A DNA stretch of 64,000 nucleotides. It comes from Piscicola geometra. Lineage: Eukaryota > Annelida > Clitellata > Hirudinida > Piscicolidae. The stretch covers positions 899,001-963,000 of the forward strand of contig CALSEQ010000033.1 in NCBI GenBank assembly GCA_943735955.1, given 5' to 3'. The notes beneath the pieces were generated by a model, which was given only the letters and a program-made list of their open reading frames with translations, was not told the DNA's origin and searched no databases. The position numbers were made by a program, and so were the translations under genes. This document shows, piece after piece, positions 30,601-47,673 of the stretch. Numbering within the stretch: the stretch's first letter is position 1; every line of letters starts with the position of its first letter.

Positions 30601-33600
30601 TGTAAATATGCAATATATGTAAATATGCAATATATGTAAATTTGCAACATATGTAAATATGCAATATATGTAAAGATGCAATATATGTAAATATGCAATA
30701 TATGTAAAGATGCAATATATGTAAATATGCAATATATGTAAATATGAAATTATGCAATATATGCAAAAATGCAATATATGCAAATATGCAATATATGTAA
30801 ATATGCAATTTATGTAAATATGCAATATATGTAAATATGCAATATATTTAAATATGCAATATATGTAAATATGCAATATATGTAAATATGCAATATATGT
30901 AAATATGCAATATATGTAAATATGCAAATATGCAATATATGCAAATTTGCAATATATGCAAATATGCAATATATGTAAATATGCAATATATGTAAATATG
31001 CAATATATGTAAAAATGCAATATATGTAAATATGCAATATATGAAAATATGCAATATATGTAAATATGCAAATATGCAATATATGCAAATATGCAATATA
31101 TGCAAATATGCAATATATGTAAATATGCAATATATGTAAATATGCAATCTATGTAAATATGCAATATATGTAAATATGCAATATATGTATATATGCAATA
31201 TATGTAAATATGCAATATATGTAAATATGCAATATATGTAAATATGCAATGTATGTAAATATGCAATATATGTAAATATGCAATATATGAAAATATGCAA
31301 TATATGTAAATATGCAAATATGCAATATATGCAAATATGCAATATATGCAAATATGCAATATATGTAAATACGCAATATATGTAAATATGCAATATATGT
31401 AAATTTGCAACATATGTAAATATGCAATATATGTAAAGATGCAATATATGTAAATATGCAATATATGTAAAGATGCAATATATGTAAATATGCAATATAT
31501 GTAAATATGAAATTATGCAATATATGCAAAAATGCAATATATGCAAATATGCAATATATGTAAATATGCAATTTATGTAAATATGCAATATATGTAAATA
31601 TGCAATATATTTAAATATGCAATATATGTAAATATGCAATATATGTAAATATGCAATATATGTAAATATGCAATATATGTAAATATGCAATATATGTAAA
31701 TATGCAATATATGTAAATATGCAATATATGTAAATATGCAATATATGTAAATATGCAATATATGTAAATATGCAAATATGCAATATATGCAAATTTGCAA
31801 TATATGCAAATATGCAATATATGTAAATATGCAATATATGTAAATATGCAATATATGTAAATATGCAATATATGTAAATATGCAATATATGTAAATATGC
31901 AATATATGTAAATATGCAATATATGTAATTATGCAATATATGTAAATATGCAATATATGTAAATATGCAATATATGTAAATATGCAATATATGTAAATAT
32001 GCAATATATGTAAATATGCAATATATGTAAAAATGCAATATATGTAAATATGCAATATATGAAAATATGCAATATATGTAAATATGCAAATATGCAATAT
32101 ATGCAAATATGCAATATATGCAAATATGCAATATATGTAAATATGCAATATATGTAAATATGCAATCTATGTAAATATGCAATATATGTAAATATGCAAT
32201 ATATGTATATATGCAATATATGTAAATATGCAATATATGTTAATATGCAATATATGTAAATATGCAATATATGTAAATATGCAATATATGTAAATATGCA
32301 ATATATGTAAATATGCAAATATGCAATATATGCAAATATGCAATATATGCAAATATGCAATATATGTAAATATGCAATATATATAAATATGCAATATATG
32401 TAAATATGCAATATATGTAAATATGCAATGTATGTAAATATGCAATATATGTAAATATGCAATAAATGAAAATATGCAATTTATGTAAATATGCAAATAT
32501 GCATATATGCAAATATGCAATATATGCAAATATGCAATATATGTAAATATGCAATATATGTAAATATGCAATATATGTAAATTTGAAACATATGTAAATA
32601 TGCAATATATGTAAAGATGCAATATATGTAAATATGCAATATATGTAAATATGAAATTATGCAATATATGCAAAAATGCAATATATGCAAATATGCAATA
32701 TATGTAAATATGCAATTTATGTAAATATGCAATATATGTAAATATGCGATATATTTAAATATGCAATATATGTAAATATGCAATATATGTAAATATGCAA
32801 TATATGTAAATATGCAATATATGTAAATATGCAATATATGTAAATAAGCAATATATGTAAATATGCAATATATGTAAATATGCAATATATGTAAATATGC
32901 AATATATGTAAATATGCAAATATGCAATATATGCAAATTTGCAATATATGCAAATATGCAATATATGTAAATATGCAATATATGTAAATATGCAATATAT
33001 GTAAAAATGCAATATATGTAAATATGCAATATATGAAAATATGCAATATATGTAAATATGCAAATATGCAATATATGTAAATATGCAATATATGCAAATA
33101 TGCAATATATGTAAATATGCAATATATGTAAATATGCAATATATGTAAATATGCAATATATGTAAATATGCAATATATGTATATATGCAATATATGTAAA
33201 TATGCAATATATGTTAATATGCAGTATATGTAAATATGCAATATATGTAAATATGCAATATATGTAAATATGCAATATATGCAAATATGCAATATATGTA
33301 AATATGCAATATATGTAAATATGCAATATATGTAAATTTGCAATATATGTAAATATGCAATATATGTAAATATGCAATATATGTAAATATGCATTATATG
33401 TAAATATGCAATATATGTAAAGATGCAATATATGTAAATATGCAGTATAAGTAAATATGAAAATATGCAATATATGCAAATATGCAATATATGCAAATAT
33501 GCAATATATGTAAATATGCAATTTATGTAAATATGCAATATATGTAAATATGCAATATATGTAAATAAGCAATATATGTAAATATGCAATATATGTAAAT

Positions 33601-33717
33601 ATGCGATATATGTAAATATGCAATATATGCAAATATGCAATATATGTAAATATGCAATATAAGTGAATATGCAATATATGTGAATATGCAATATATGTAA
33701 ATATGCAATATATGTAA
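24651..33717 (+). repeat. Interleaved repeats of about 0.5-3.5 kb
   Basis: The marker GAAATTATG, followed by CAATATATGCAAAAATG, recurs at 24997, 27396, 27922, 29177, 30746, 31509 and 32653. A 109-residue stretch of the open strand is unchanged at 26,527-26,856, 28,342-28,671 and 29,877-30,206 (steps 1,815 and 1,535). A 157-residue stretch recurs at 26,875-27,348 and 30,225-30,698 (3,350). The marker CGATATATTT lies at 29271 and 32747 (3,476). Sub-blocks are shared in varying order, indicating repeated unequal exchange. The GCAGATAAG marker at 25811 links the start of this region to 12-17 kb. Nothing other than satellite is present. Confidence 0.75.
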
Positions 33718-36700
33718 TTATGCAATATATGTAAATATGCAATATATGTAAATATGCAATATATGTAAATATGCAATATATGTAAATATGCAATATATGT
33801 AAATATGCAATATATGTAATAATGCAATATATGTAAATATGCAATATATGTTAATATGCAAATATGCAATATATGCAAATATGCAATATATGCAAATATG
33901 CAATATATGTAAATATACAATATATGTAAATATGCAATATATGTAAATATGCAATATATGCAAATATGCAATATATGTAAATATGCAATATATGTAAATA
34001 TGCAATATATGTAAATATGCAATATATGTAAATATGCAATATATGTAAATATGTAAATATGCAATATATGTAATTATGCAATATATATAAATATGCAAAT
34101 ACGCATATATGCAATATATGCAAATATGCAATATATGTAAATATGCAAAATATGTAAATATGCAATATATGTAAATATGCAATATATGTGAATATGCAAT
34201 ATATGTAAATATGCAATATATGTAAATATGCTATATATGTAAATATGCAATACATGTAAATATGCAATATATGTAAATATGCAATATATGTAAGTATGCA
34301 ATATATGTAAATATGCAATATATGTAAATATGCAATATATGTAAATATGCAACATATGTAAATATGTAATATATGTAAATATGCAATATATGTGAAGATG
34401 CAAATATGCAATATATGCAAATATGCAATATATGCAAATATGCAATATATGTAAATATGCAATATATGTAAATATGCAATATATGTAAATATGCAATATA
34501 TGTAAATATGCAATATATGTAAATATGCAATATATGTAAATATGCAATATATGTAAATATGCAATATATGTAAATATGCAATATATGTAAATATGCAATA
34601 TATGTAAATATGCAATATATGTAAATATGCAATATATGTAAATATGCAATATATGTAAATATGCAATATATGTAAATATGCAATATATGTAAATATGCAA
34701 TATATGTAAACATGCAATATATGTAAATATGCAATATATGAAAATATGCAATATATGTAAATATGCAAATATGCAATATATGCAAATATGCAATATATGC
34801 AAATATGCAATATATGTAAATATGCAATATATGTAAATATGCAATATATTTAAATATGCAATATATGAAAATATGCAATATATGTAAATATGCAATATAT
34901 GTAAATATGCAATATATGTAAATATGCAATATATGTAAATATGCAATATATGTAAATATGCAATATATGTAAATATGCAAATATGCAATATATGCAAATA
35001 TGCAATATATGCAACTATGCAATATATGTAAATATGCAATATACGTAAATATGCAATATATGTAAATATGCAATATATGTAAATATGCAATATATGTAAA
35101 TATGCAATATATGAAAATATGCAATATATGTAAATATGCAATATATGTAAATATGCAATATATGAAAATATGCAATATATGTAAATATGCAAATATGCAA
35201 TATATGCAAATATGCAATATATGCAAATATGCAATATATGTAAATATGCAATATATGTAAATATGCAATACATGTAAATATGCAATATATGTAAATATGC
35301 AATATATGTAAATATGCAATATATGTAAGTATGCAATATATGTAAATATGCAATATATGTAAATATGCAATATATGTAAATATGCAATATATGTAAATAT
35401 GCAATATATGTAAATATGCAAATATGCAATATATGCAAATATGCAATATATGCAAATATGCAATGTATGTAAATATGCAATTTATGTAAATATGCAATAT
35501 ATGTAAATATGCAATATATGTAAATATGCAATATATGTAAATATGCAATATATGTGAATATGCAATATATGTAAATATGCAATCTATGCAAATATGCAAT
35601 ATATGTAAATATGCAATATATGTGAATATGCAATATATGTAAATATGCAATATATGTAAATATGCAATATATGTAATTATGCAATATATGTAAATATGCA
35701 ATATATGTAAATATGCAATATATGTAAATATGCAATACATGTAAATATGCAATATATGTAAATATGCAATATATGTAAATATGCAATATATGTAAATATG
35801 CAATATATGTAATTATGCAATATATATAAATATGCAAATACGCATATATGCAATATATGCAAATATGCAATATATGTAAATATGCAAAATATGTAAATAT
35901 GCAATATATGTAAATATGCAATATATGTAAACATGCAATATATGTAAATATGCAATATATGTAAATTTGCAATATATGTAATTATGCAATATATATAAAT
36001 ATGCAAATACGCATATATGCAATATATGCAAATATGCAATATATGTAAATATGCAAAATATGTAAATATGCAATATATGTAAATATGCAATATATGTGAA
36101 TATGCAATATATGTAAATATGCAATATATGTAAATATGCTATATATGTAAATATGCAATACATGTAAATATGCAATATATGTAAATATGCAATATATGTA
36201 AGTATGCAATATATGTAAATATGCAATATATGTAAATATGCAATATATGTAAATATGCAACATATGTAAATATGTAATATATGTAAATATGCAATATATG
36301 TGAAGATGCAAATATGCAATATATGCAAATATGCAATATATGTAAATATGCAATATATGTAAATATGCAATATATGTAAATATGCAATATATGTAAATAT
36401 GCAATATATGTAAATATGCAATATATGTAAATATGCAATATATGTAAATATGCAATATATGTAAATATGCAATATATGTAAATATGCAATATATGTAAAT
36501 ATGCAATATATGTAAATATGCAATATATGTAAATATGCAATATATGTAAATATGCAATATATGTAAACATGCAATATATGTAAATATGCAATATATGAAA
36601 ATATGCAATATATGTAAATATGCAAATATGCAATATATGCAAATATGCAATATATGCAAATATGCAATATATGTAAATATGCAATATATGTAAATATGCA

Positions 36701-38254
36701 ATATATTTAAATATGCAATATATGAAAATATGCAATATATGTAAATATGCAATATATGTAAATATGCAATATATGTAAATATGCAATATATGTAAATATG
36801 CAATATATGTAAATATGCAATATATGTAAATATGCAAATATGCAATATATGCAAATATGCAATATATGCAACTATGCAATATATGTAAATATGCAATATA
36901 TGTAAATATGCAATATATGTAAATATGCAATATATGTAAATATGCAATATATGTAAATATGCAATATATGTAAATATGCAATATATGTAAATATGCAATA
37001 TATGTAAATATGCAATATATGTAAATATGCAAGATATGAAAATATGCAATATATGTAAATATGCAAATATGCAATATATGCAAATATGCAATATATGCAA
37101 ATATGCAATATATGTAAATATGCAATATATGTAAATATGCAATATATGTAAATATGCAATATATGTAAATATGCAATATATGTAAATATGCAATATATGT
37201 AAATATGCAATATATGTAAATATGCAATATATGTAAATATGCAATATATGTAAATATGCAATATATGTAAATATGCAATATATGTAAATATGCAAATATG
37301 CAATATATGCAAATATGCAATATATGCAAATATGCAATGTATGTAAATATGCAATTTATGTAAATATGCAATATATGTAAATATGCAATATATGTAAATA
37401 TGCAATATATGTAAATATGCAATATATGTGAATATGCAATATATGTAAATATGCAATCTATGCAAATATGCAATATATGTAAATATGCAATATATGTGAA
37501 TATGCAATATATGTAAATATGCAATATATGTAAATATGCAATATATGTAATTATGCAATATATGTAAATATGCAATATATGTAAATATGCAATATATGTA
37601 AATATGCAATACATGTAAATATGCAATATATGTAAATATGCAATATATGTAAATATGCAATATATGTAAATATGCAAATATGCAATATATGCAAATATGC
37701 AATATATGCAGATATGCAATATATGTAAATATGCAATATATGTAAATATGCAATATATGTAAATATGCAATATATGCAAACATGCAATTTATGTAAATAT
37801 GCAATATATGTAAATATGCAATATATGTAAATATGCAATATATGTAAATATGCAATATATGTAAATATGCAATATATGAAAATATGCAATATATGTAAAC
37901 ATGCAATTTATGTAAATATGCAATATATGTAAATATGCAAAAGATGTAAATATGCAATATATGTAAATATGCAATATATGTGAATATGCAATATATGTAA
38001 ATATGCAATATATGTAAATATGCAATATATGTAATTATGCAATATATGTAAATATGCAATATATGTAAATATGCAATATATGTAAATATGCAGTACATGT
38101 GAATATGCAATATATGTAAGTATGCAATATATGTAAATATGCAATATATGTAAATATGCAAATATGCAATATATGCAAATATGCAATATATGCAGATATG
38201 CAATATATGTAAAACGGCAATATATGTAAATATGCAATATATGCAAATATACAA
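33718..38254 (+). repeat. 1,908-bp duplication
   Basis: The marker ACGCATATATG lies at 34101 and 36009, and TGTGAAGATG at 34391 and 36299, both 1,908 bp apart. An extra ACGCATATATG at 35840, 169 bp before the second copy, shows a small local duplication at the junction. The copies are about 34.07-35.98 kb and 35.98-37.8 kb, with whole-unit differences downstream. The unit TAAAACGGCAAT near 38210 is one of the few CpG-containing units. Confidence 0.8.
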
Positions 38255-41066
38255 TTTATGTAATTATGCAATATATGTAAATATGCAATATATGTAAATA
38301 TGCAATATATGTAAATATGCAATATATGTAAATATGCAAAATATGTGAATATGCAATATATGTAAATATGCAATATATGTACATATGCAATATATATAAA
38401 TATGCAAATATGCAAATATGCAATATATGCAAATATGCAATATATGTAAGTATGCAATATATGTAAATATGCAATATATGTAAATATGCAATACATGTAA
38501 ATATGCAATATAGGTAAATATGCAATATATGTAAATATGCAATATATGTAAATATGCAAATATGCAATATATGCAAATATGCAATATATTCAATTATGCA
38601 ATATATGTAAATATGCAATATATGTAAATATGCAATATATGTAAATATGCAATATATGCAAATATGCAATTTATGGAAATATGCAATATATGTAAATATG
38701 CAATATATGTAAATATGCAATATATGTAAATATGCAATATATGTAAATATGCAAAATATGTAAATATGCAATGTATGTAAATATGCAATATATGTAAATA
38801 TGCAATATATATAAATATTCAAATATGCAAATATGCAATATATGCAAATATGCTATATATGTAAATATGCAATATATGTAAATATGCAATATATGTAAAT
38901 ATGCAATATATGTAAACATGCAATATATGTAAATATGCAATATATGTAAATATGCAATATATGTAAATATGCAATATATGTAAATATGCAATATATGTAA
39001 ATATGCAATATATGTAAATACGCAATATATGTAAATATGCAAATATGCAATATATGCAAATATGCAATATATGCAACTATGCAATATATGTAAATATGCA
39101 ATATATGTAAATATGCAATATATGTAAATATGCAATATATGTAAACATGCAATATATGTAAATATGCAATATATGTAATAATGCAATATACGTAAATATG
39201 CAATATATGTAAATATGCAATATATGAAAAGATGCAATATATGTAAATATGCAAATATACAATATATGCAAATATGCAATATATGCAAATATGCAATACA
39301 TGTAAATATGCAATATATGTAAATATGCAATATATGTAAATATGCAATATATGTAAATATGCAAATATGCAATATATGCAAATATGCAATATATTCAATT
39401 ATGCAATATATGTAAATATGCAATATATGTAAATATGCAATATATGTAAATATGCAATATATGTAAATATGCAATATATGCAAATATGCAATTTATGGAA
39501 ATATGCAATATATGTAAATATGCAATATATGTAAATATGCAATATATGTAAATATGCAATATATGTAAATATGCAAAATATGTAAATATGCAATGTATGT
39601 AAATATGCAATATATGTAAATATGCAATATATATAAATATTCAAATATGCAAATATGCAATATATGCAAATATGCTATATATGTAAATATGCAATATATG
39701 TAAATATGCAATATATGTAAATATGCAATATATGTAAACATGCAATATATGTAAATATGCAATATATGTAAATATGCAATATATGTAAATATGCAATATA
39801 TGTAAATATGCAATATATGTAAATATGCAATATATGTAAATACGCAATATATGTAAATATGCAAATATGCAATATATGCAAATATGCAATATATGCAACT
39901 ATGCAATATATGTAAATATGCAATATATGTAAATATGCAATATATGTAAATATGCAATATATGTAAACATGCAATATATTTAAATATGCAATATATGTAA
40001 TAATGCAATATACGTAAATATGCAATATATGTAAATATGCAATATATGAAAAGATGCAATATATGTAAATATGCAAATATACAATATATGCAAATATGCA
40101 ATATATGCAAATATGCAATATATGTAAATATGCAATATATGTAAATATGCAATATATGTAAATTTGCAATATATGTAAATATGCAATATATGTAAATATG
40201 CAATATATGTAAATATGCAATAAATGTAAATATGCAATATATGTAAATATGCAATATATGTAAATATGCAATATATGTAAATATGCAAATATGCAATATA
40301 TGCAAATATGCAATATATGCAAATATGCAATATATGTAAATATGCAATTTATGTAAATATGCAATGTATGTAAATATGCAATATATGTAAATATGCAATA
40401 TATGTAAATATGCAATATATGTAAATATGCAATATATGTAAATATGCAATATATGTAAATATGCAATATATGTAAATATGCAATATATAAAAATATGCAA
40501 TACATGTAAATATGCAAATATGCAATATATGCAAATATGCAATATATGCAAATATGCAATATATGTAAATATGCAATATATGTAAATATGCAATATATGT
40601 TAATTTGCAATTAATTTAAATATGCAATATATGTAAATACGCAATTTATGTAAATATGCAATATATGTAAATATGCAATATATGTAAATATGCAATATAT
40701 GTAAATATGCAATATATGTAAATATGCAATATATGTAAATATGCAAATATGCAATATATGCAAATATGCAATATATGCAAATATGCAATATATGTAAATA
40801 TGCAATTTATGTAAATATGCAATATATGTAAATATGCAATATATGTAAATATGCAATATATGTAAATATGCAATATATGTAAATATGCAATATATGCAAA
40901 AATGCAATATATGTAAATATGCAATATATGTGAATATGAAATATATGTAAATATGCAATATATTTAAATATGCAATATATGTAATTATGCAATATATGTA
41001 AATATGCAATATATGTAAATATGCAATATATGTGAATATGCAATACATGTAAATATGCAATATATG
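38255..41066 (+). repeat. Block G, with an internal 822-bp duplication
   Basis: The marker ATAAATATTC (two adjacent half-units follow) lies at 38811 and 39633, 822 bp apart, and an 85-residue stretch of the open strand is unchanged at 38,819-39,076 and 39,641-39,898. A rare junction TTAATTTGCAATTAATTT lies near 40600; its TTAATTTAAA is at 40611. This block reappears twice, at about 47.47-50.12 and 50.12-52.77 kb, where the internal step is 839 bp, one unit longer. Confidence 0.85.
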
Positions 41067-44000
41067 TGAATATGCAATATATGTAAATATGCAATAGATG
41101 TAAATATGCAAATATGCAATTTATGTAAATATGCAAAATATGTAAATATGCAATACATGTAAATATGCAATATATGTAAATATGCAATATATGTGAATAT
41201 GCAATATATGTAAATATGAAAAAATGCAATATATGCAAATATGCAATATATGCAAATATGCAATATATGTAAATATGCAATATATGTAAATATGCAATAT
41301 ATGTGAATATGCAATATATGCAAATATGCAATTTATGTAAATATGCAATATATGTAAATATGCGATATATGTAAATATGCAATATATGTAAATATGCAAT
41401 ATATGTAAATATGCAAAACATGTAAATATGCAATATATGTAAATATGCAATATATGTAAATATGCAATATATATAAATATGCAAATATGCAAATATGCAA
41501 TATATGCAAATATGCAATATATGTAAATATGCAATATATGTAAATATGCAATAAATGTAAATATGCAATATATGTAAATATGCAATATATGTAAATATGC
41601 AATATATGTAAATATGCAAATATGCAATATATGCAAATATGCAATATATGCAAATATGCAATATATGTAAATAGGCAAATATGCAATATGTGCAAATATG
41701 CAATATATGCAAATATGCAATATATGTAAATATGCAATATATGTAAATATGCAATATATGTAAATATGCAATATATGTAAATAAGCAATATATGTAAATA
41801 TGCAATATATGTAAATATGCAATATATGTAAATATGCAATATATGTAAATATGCAATATATGTAAATATGCAATATATGTAAATATGCAATATATGTAAA
41901 CATGCAATATATGTAAATATGCAATATATGTAAATATGCACTATATGTAAATATGCAAATATGAAATATATGCAAATATACAATATATGCAAATATGCAA
42001 TATATGTAAATATGCAATATATGTAAATATGCAATATATGTAAATATGCAATATATGTAAATATGCAATATATGTAAATAGGCAATATATGTAAATATGC
42101 AATATATGTAAATATGCAATATATGTAAATATGCAATATATGTAAATATGCAATATATGTAAATATGCAATATATGTAAATATGCAATATATGTTAATAT
42201 GCAATATATGTAAATATGCAAATAGGCAATATATGCAAATATGCAATATATGCAAATATGCAATATATGTAAATATGCAATATATGTAAATATGCAATAT
42301 ATGTAAATATGCAATATAAGTGAATATGCAATATATGTAAATATGCAATGTATGTAAATATGATATATGTAAATATGCAATATATGTAAATATGCAATAT
42401 ATGTAAATATGCAATTTATGTAAACATGCAAATATGCAATATATGCAAATATGCAATATATGCAAATATGCAATATATGTAAATATGCAATATATGTAAA
42501 TATGCAATATATGTGAATATGCAATATATGTAAATATGCAATATATGTAAATATGCAATATATGTAAATATGCAATAAATGTAAATATGCAATATATGTA
42601 AATATGCAATATATGTAAATATGCAATGTATGTAAATATGCAATATATGTAAATATGCAATATATGTAAATATGCAATATATGTAAATATGCAATATATG
42701 TAAATATGCAATATATGTAAATCTGCAAATATGCAATATATGCAAATATGCAATATATGCAAATATGCAATATATGTAAATATGCAATGTATGTAAATAT
42801 GCAATATATGTAAATATGCAATATATGTAAATATGCAATATATGTAAATATGCAATAAATGTAAATATGCAATATATGTAAATATGCAATATATGTAAAT
42901 ATGCAATGTATGTAAATATGCAATATATCTAAATATGCAATAGATGTAAATATGCAAATATGCAATTTATGTAAATATGCAAAATATGTAAATATGCAAT
43001 ACATGTAAATATGCAATATATGTAAATATGCAATATATGTGAATATGCAATATATGTAAATATGAAAAAATGCAATATATGCAAATATGCAATATATGCA
43101 AATATGCAATATATGTAAATATGCAATATATGTAAATATGCAATATATGTGAATATGCAATATATGCAAATATGAAATATATGCAAATATACAATATATG
43201 CAAATATGCAATATATGTAAATATGCAATATATGTAAATATGCAATATATGTAAATATGCAATATATGTAAATATGCAATATATGTAAATATGCAATATA
43301 TGTAAATATGCAATATATGTAAATATGCAATATATGTAAATATGCAATATATGTAAATATGCAATATATGTAAATATGCAATATATGTAAATATGCAATA
43401 TATGTTAATATGCAATATATGTAAATATGCAAATAGGCAATATATGCAAATATGCAATATATGCAAATATGCAATATATGTAAATATGCAATATATGTAA
43501 ATATGCAATATATGTAAATATGCAATATAAGTGAATATGCAATATATGTAAATATGCAATGTATGTAAATATGATATATGTAAATATGCAATATATGTAA
43601 ATATGCAATATATGTAAATATGCAATTTATGTAAACATGCAAATATGCAATATATGCAAATATGCAATATATGCAAATATGCAATATATGTAAATATGCA
43701 ATATATGTAAATATGCAATATATGTGAATATGCAATATATGTAAATATGCAATATATGTAAATATGCAATATATGTAAATATGCAATAAATGTAAATATG
43801 CAATATATGTAAATATGCAATATATGTAAATATGCAATGTATGTAAATATGCAATATATGTAAATATGCAATATATGTAAATATGCAATATATGTAAATA
43901 TGCAATATATGTAAATATGCAATATATGTAAATCTGCAAATATGCAATATATGCAAATATGCAATATATGCAAATATGCAATATATGTAAATATGCAATG

Positions 44001-47000
44001 TATGTAAATATGCAATATATGTAAATATGCAATATATGTAAATATGCAATATATGTAAATATGCAATAAATGTAAATATGCAATATATGTAAATATGCAA
44101 TATATGTAAATATGCAATGTATGTAAATATGCAATATATCTAAATATGCAATAGATGTAAATATGCAAATATGCAATTTATGTAAATATGCAAAATATGT
44201 AAATATGCAATACATGTAAATATGCAATATATGTAAATATGCAATATATGTGAATATGCAATATATGTAAATATGAAAAAATGCAATATATGCAAATATG
44301 CAATATATGCAAATATGCAATATATGTAAATATGCAATATATGTAAATATGCAATATATGTGAATATGCAATATATGCAAATATGCAATTTATGTAAATA
44401 TGCAATATATGTAAATATGCGATATATGTAAATATGCAATATATGTAAATATGCAATATATGTAAATATGCAAAACATGTAAATATGCAATATATGTAAA
44501 TATGCAATATATGTAAATATGCAATATATATAAATATGCAAATATGCAAATATGCAATATATGCAAGTATGCAATATATGTAAATATGCAATATATGTAA
44601 ATATGCAATAAATGTAAATATGCAATATATGTAAATATGCAATATATGTAAATATGCAATATATGTAAATATGCAAATATGCAATATATGCAAATATGCA
44701 ATATATGCAAATATGCAATATATGTAAATAGGCAAATATGCAATATGTGCAAATATGCAATATATGCAAATATGCAATATATGTAAATATGCAATATATG
44801 TAAATATGCAATATATGTAAATATGCAATATATGTAAATAAGCAATATATGTAAATATGCAATATATGTAAATATGCAATATATGTAAATATGCAATATA
44901 TGTAAATATGCAATATATGTAAATATGCAATATATGTAAATATGCAATATATGTAAACATGCAATATATGTAAATATGCAATATATGTAAATATGCACTA
45001 TATGTAAATATGCAAATATGAAATATATGCAAATATACAATATATGCAAATATGCAATATATGTAAATATGCAATATATGTAAATATGCAATATATGTAA
45101 ATATGCAATATATGTAAATATGCAATATATGTAAATATGCAATATATGTAAATATGCAATATATGTAAATATGCAATATATGTAAATATGCAATATATGT
45201 AAATATGCAATATATGTAAATATGCAATATATGTAAATATGCAATATATGTAAATATGCAATATATGTTAATATGCAATATATGTAAATATGCAAATAGG
45301 CAATATATGCAAATATGCAATATATGCAAATATGCAATATATGTAAATATGCAATATATGTAAATATGCAATATATGTAAATATGCAATATAAGTGAATA
45401 TGCAATATATGTAAATATGCAATGTATGTAAATATGATATATGTAAATATGCAATATATGTAAATATGCAATATATGTAAATATGCAATTTATGTAAACA
45501 TGCAAATATGCAATATATGCAAATATGCAATATATGCAAATATGCAATATATGTAAATATGCAATATATGTAAATATGCAATATATGTGAATATGCAATA
45601 TATGTAAATATGCAATATATGTAAATATGCAATATATGTAAATATGCAATAAATGTAAATATGCAATATATGTAAATATGCAATATATGTAAATATGCAA
45701 TGTATGTAAATATGCAATATATGTAAATATGCAATATATGTAAATATGCAATATATGTAAATATGCAATATATGTAAATATGCAATATATGTAAATCTGC
45801 AAATATGCAATATATGCAAATATGCAATATATGCAAATATGCAATATATGTAAATATGCAATGTATGTAAATATGCAATATATGTAAATATGCAATATAT
45901 GTAAATATGCAATATATGTAAATATGCAATAAATGTAAATATGCAATATATGTAAATATGCAATATATGTAAATATGCAATGTATGTAAATATGCAATAT
46001 ATGTAAATATGCAATATATGTAAATATGCAATATATGTAAATATGCAATATATGTAAATATGCAATATATGTAAATATGCAATATATGTAAATAGGCAAT
46101 ATATGTAAATATGCAATATATGTAAATATGCAATATATGTAAATATGCAATATATGTAAATATGCAATATATGAAAATATGCAATATATGTAAATATGCA
46201 AATATGCAATATATGCAAATATGCAATATATGCAAACATGCAATATATGTAAATATGCAATATATGTAAATATGCAATATATGTAAATATGCAATACATG
46301 TAAAGATGCAATATATGTAAATAAGCAATATATGTAAATATGCAATATATGTAAATATGCAATATATGTAAATATGCAATATATGTAAATATGCAATATA
46401 TGTAAATATGCAATATATGTAAATATGCAAATATGCAATATATGCAAATATGCAATATATGCAAAAATGCAATATATGTAAGTATGCAATATATGTAAAT
46501 ATGCAATATATGTAAATATGCAATAAATATAAATATGCAATATATGTAAATATGCAATATATGAAAATATGCAATATATGTAAATATGCAAATATGCAAA
46601 TATGCAATATATGCAAATATGCAATATATGTAAATATGCAATATTTGTAAATATGCAATAAATGTAAATATGCAATATATGTAAATATGCAATATATGTA
46701 AATATGCAATATATGTAAATATGCAATATATGTAAATATGCAATATATGTAAATATGCAATATATGTAAATATGTAATATATGTAAATATGCAATATATG
46801 TAAATATGCAAATATGCAATATATGCAAATATGCAATATATGCAAATATGCAATATATGCAAATATGCAATAAATGTAAATATGCAATATATGTAAATAT
46901 GCAATATATGTAAATATGCAATATATGTAAATATGCAATATATGTAAATATGCAATATATGTAAATATGCAATATATGTAAATATGTAATATATGAAAAT

Positions 47001-47465
47001 ATGCAATATATGTAAGTATGCAAATATGCAATATATGCAAATATGCAATATATGCAAACATGCAATAAATGTAAATATGCAATACATGTGAATATGCAAT
47101 ATATGTAAAAATGCAATATGTGTAAATATGCAATATATGTAAATATGCAATATATGTAAATATGCAATATATGTAAATATGCAATATATGTAAATATGCA
47201 ATATATGTAAATATGCAATATATGTAAATATGCAAATATGCAATATATGCAAATATGCAATATATGCAAATATGCAATATATGTAAATATGCAATTTATG
47301 TAAATATGCAATATATGTAAATATGCAATATATGTAAATATGCAATATATGTAAATATGCAATATATGTAAATATGCAATGAATGTAAATATGCAATATA
47401 TGTAAATATGCAATATATGTAAATATGTAATATATGTAAATATGCAATATATGTAAATATGCAAA
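41067..47465 (+). repeat. Block H, with 1,211- and 1,863-bp repeats
   Basis: A unit that lost two bases (TAAATATGATATATG, CA missing) marks copies at 42361, 43572 and 45435, spacings 1,211 and 1,863. Sequence 41.1-41.9 kb recurs at 44.2-44.96 kb (step 3,057). From about 46.4 kb the half-units fall into a clean 212-bp rhythm. The block is repeated at about 52.77-57.94 kb. Confidence 0.85.
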
Positions 47466-47673
47466 TATGCAATATATGCAAATATGCAATATATGCAAAT
47501 ATGCAATATATGCAAATATGCAATAAATGTAAATATTCAATATATGTAAATATGCAATATATGTAAATATGCAATATATGTAAATATGCAATATATGTAA
47601 ATATGCAATATATGTAAATATGCAATATATGTAAATATGCAATATATGAAAATATGCAATATATGTAAGTATG
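46597..47673 (+). repeat. Run of regular 212-bp higher-order repeats
   Basis: Half-units start at 46597, 46809, 47021, 47233, 47462 and 47674. The steps are 212, 212, 212, 229 and 212 bp, i.e. four 12.5-unit periods and one with a single extra 17-bp unit. Downstream they continue at 47877, 48089 and 48301 (212 and 212) and then 48411 (110, which is 6 units plus 8). This is the clearest regular stretch in the window. Confidence 0.9.

Noticed and set aside
42355..42380. Possible insertion or mobile-element footprint at the CA-loss units.
   Set aside because: The change is only a 2-bp loss, copied by later duplication. There is no target-site duplication, terminal repeat or foreign sequence.
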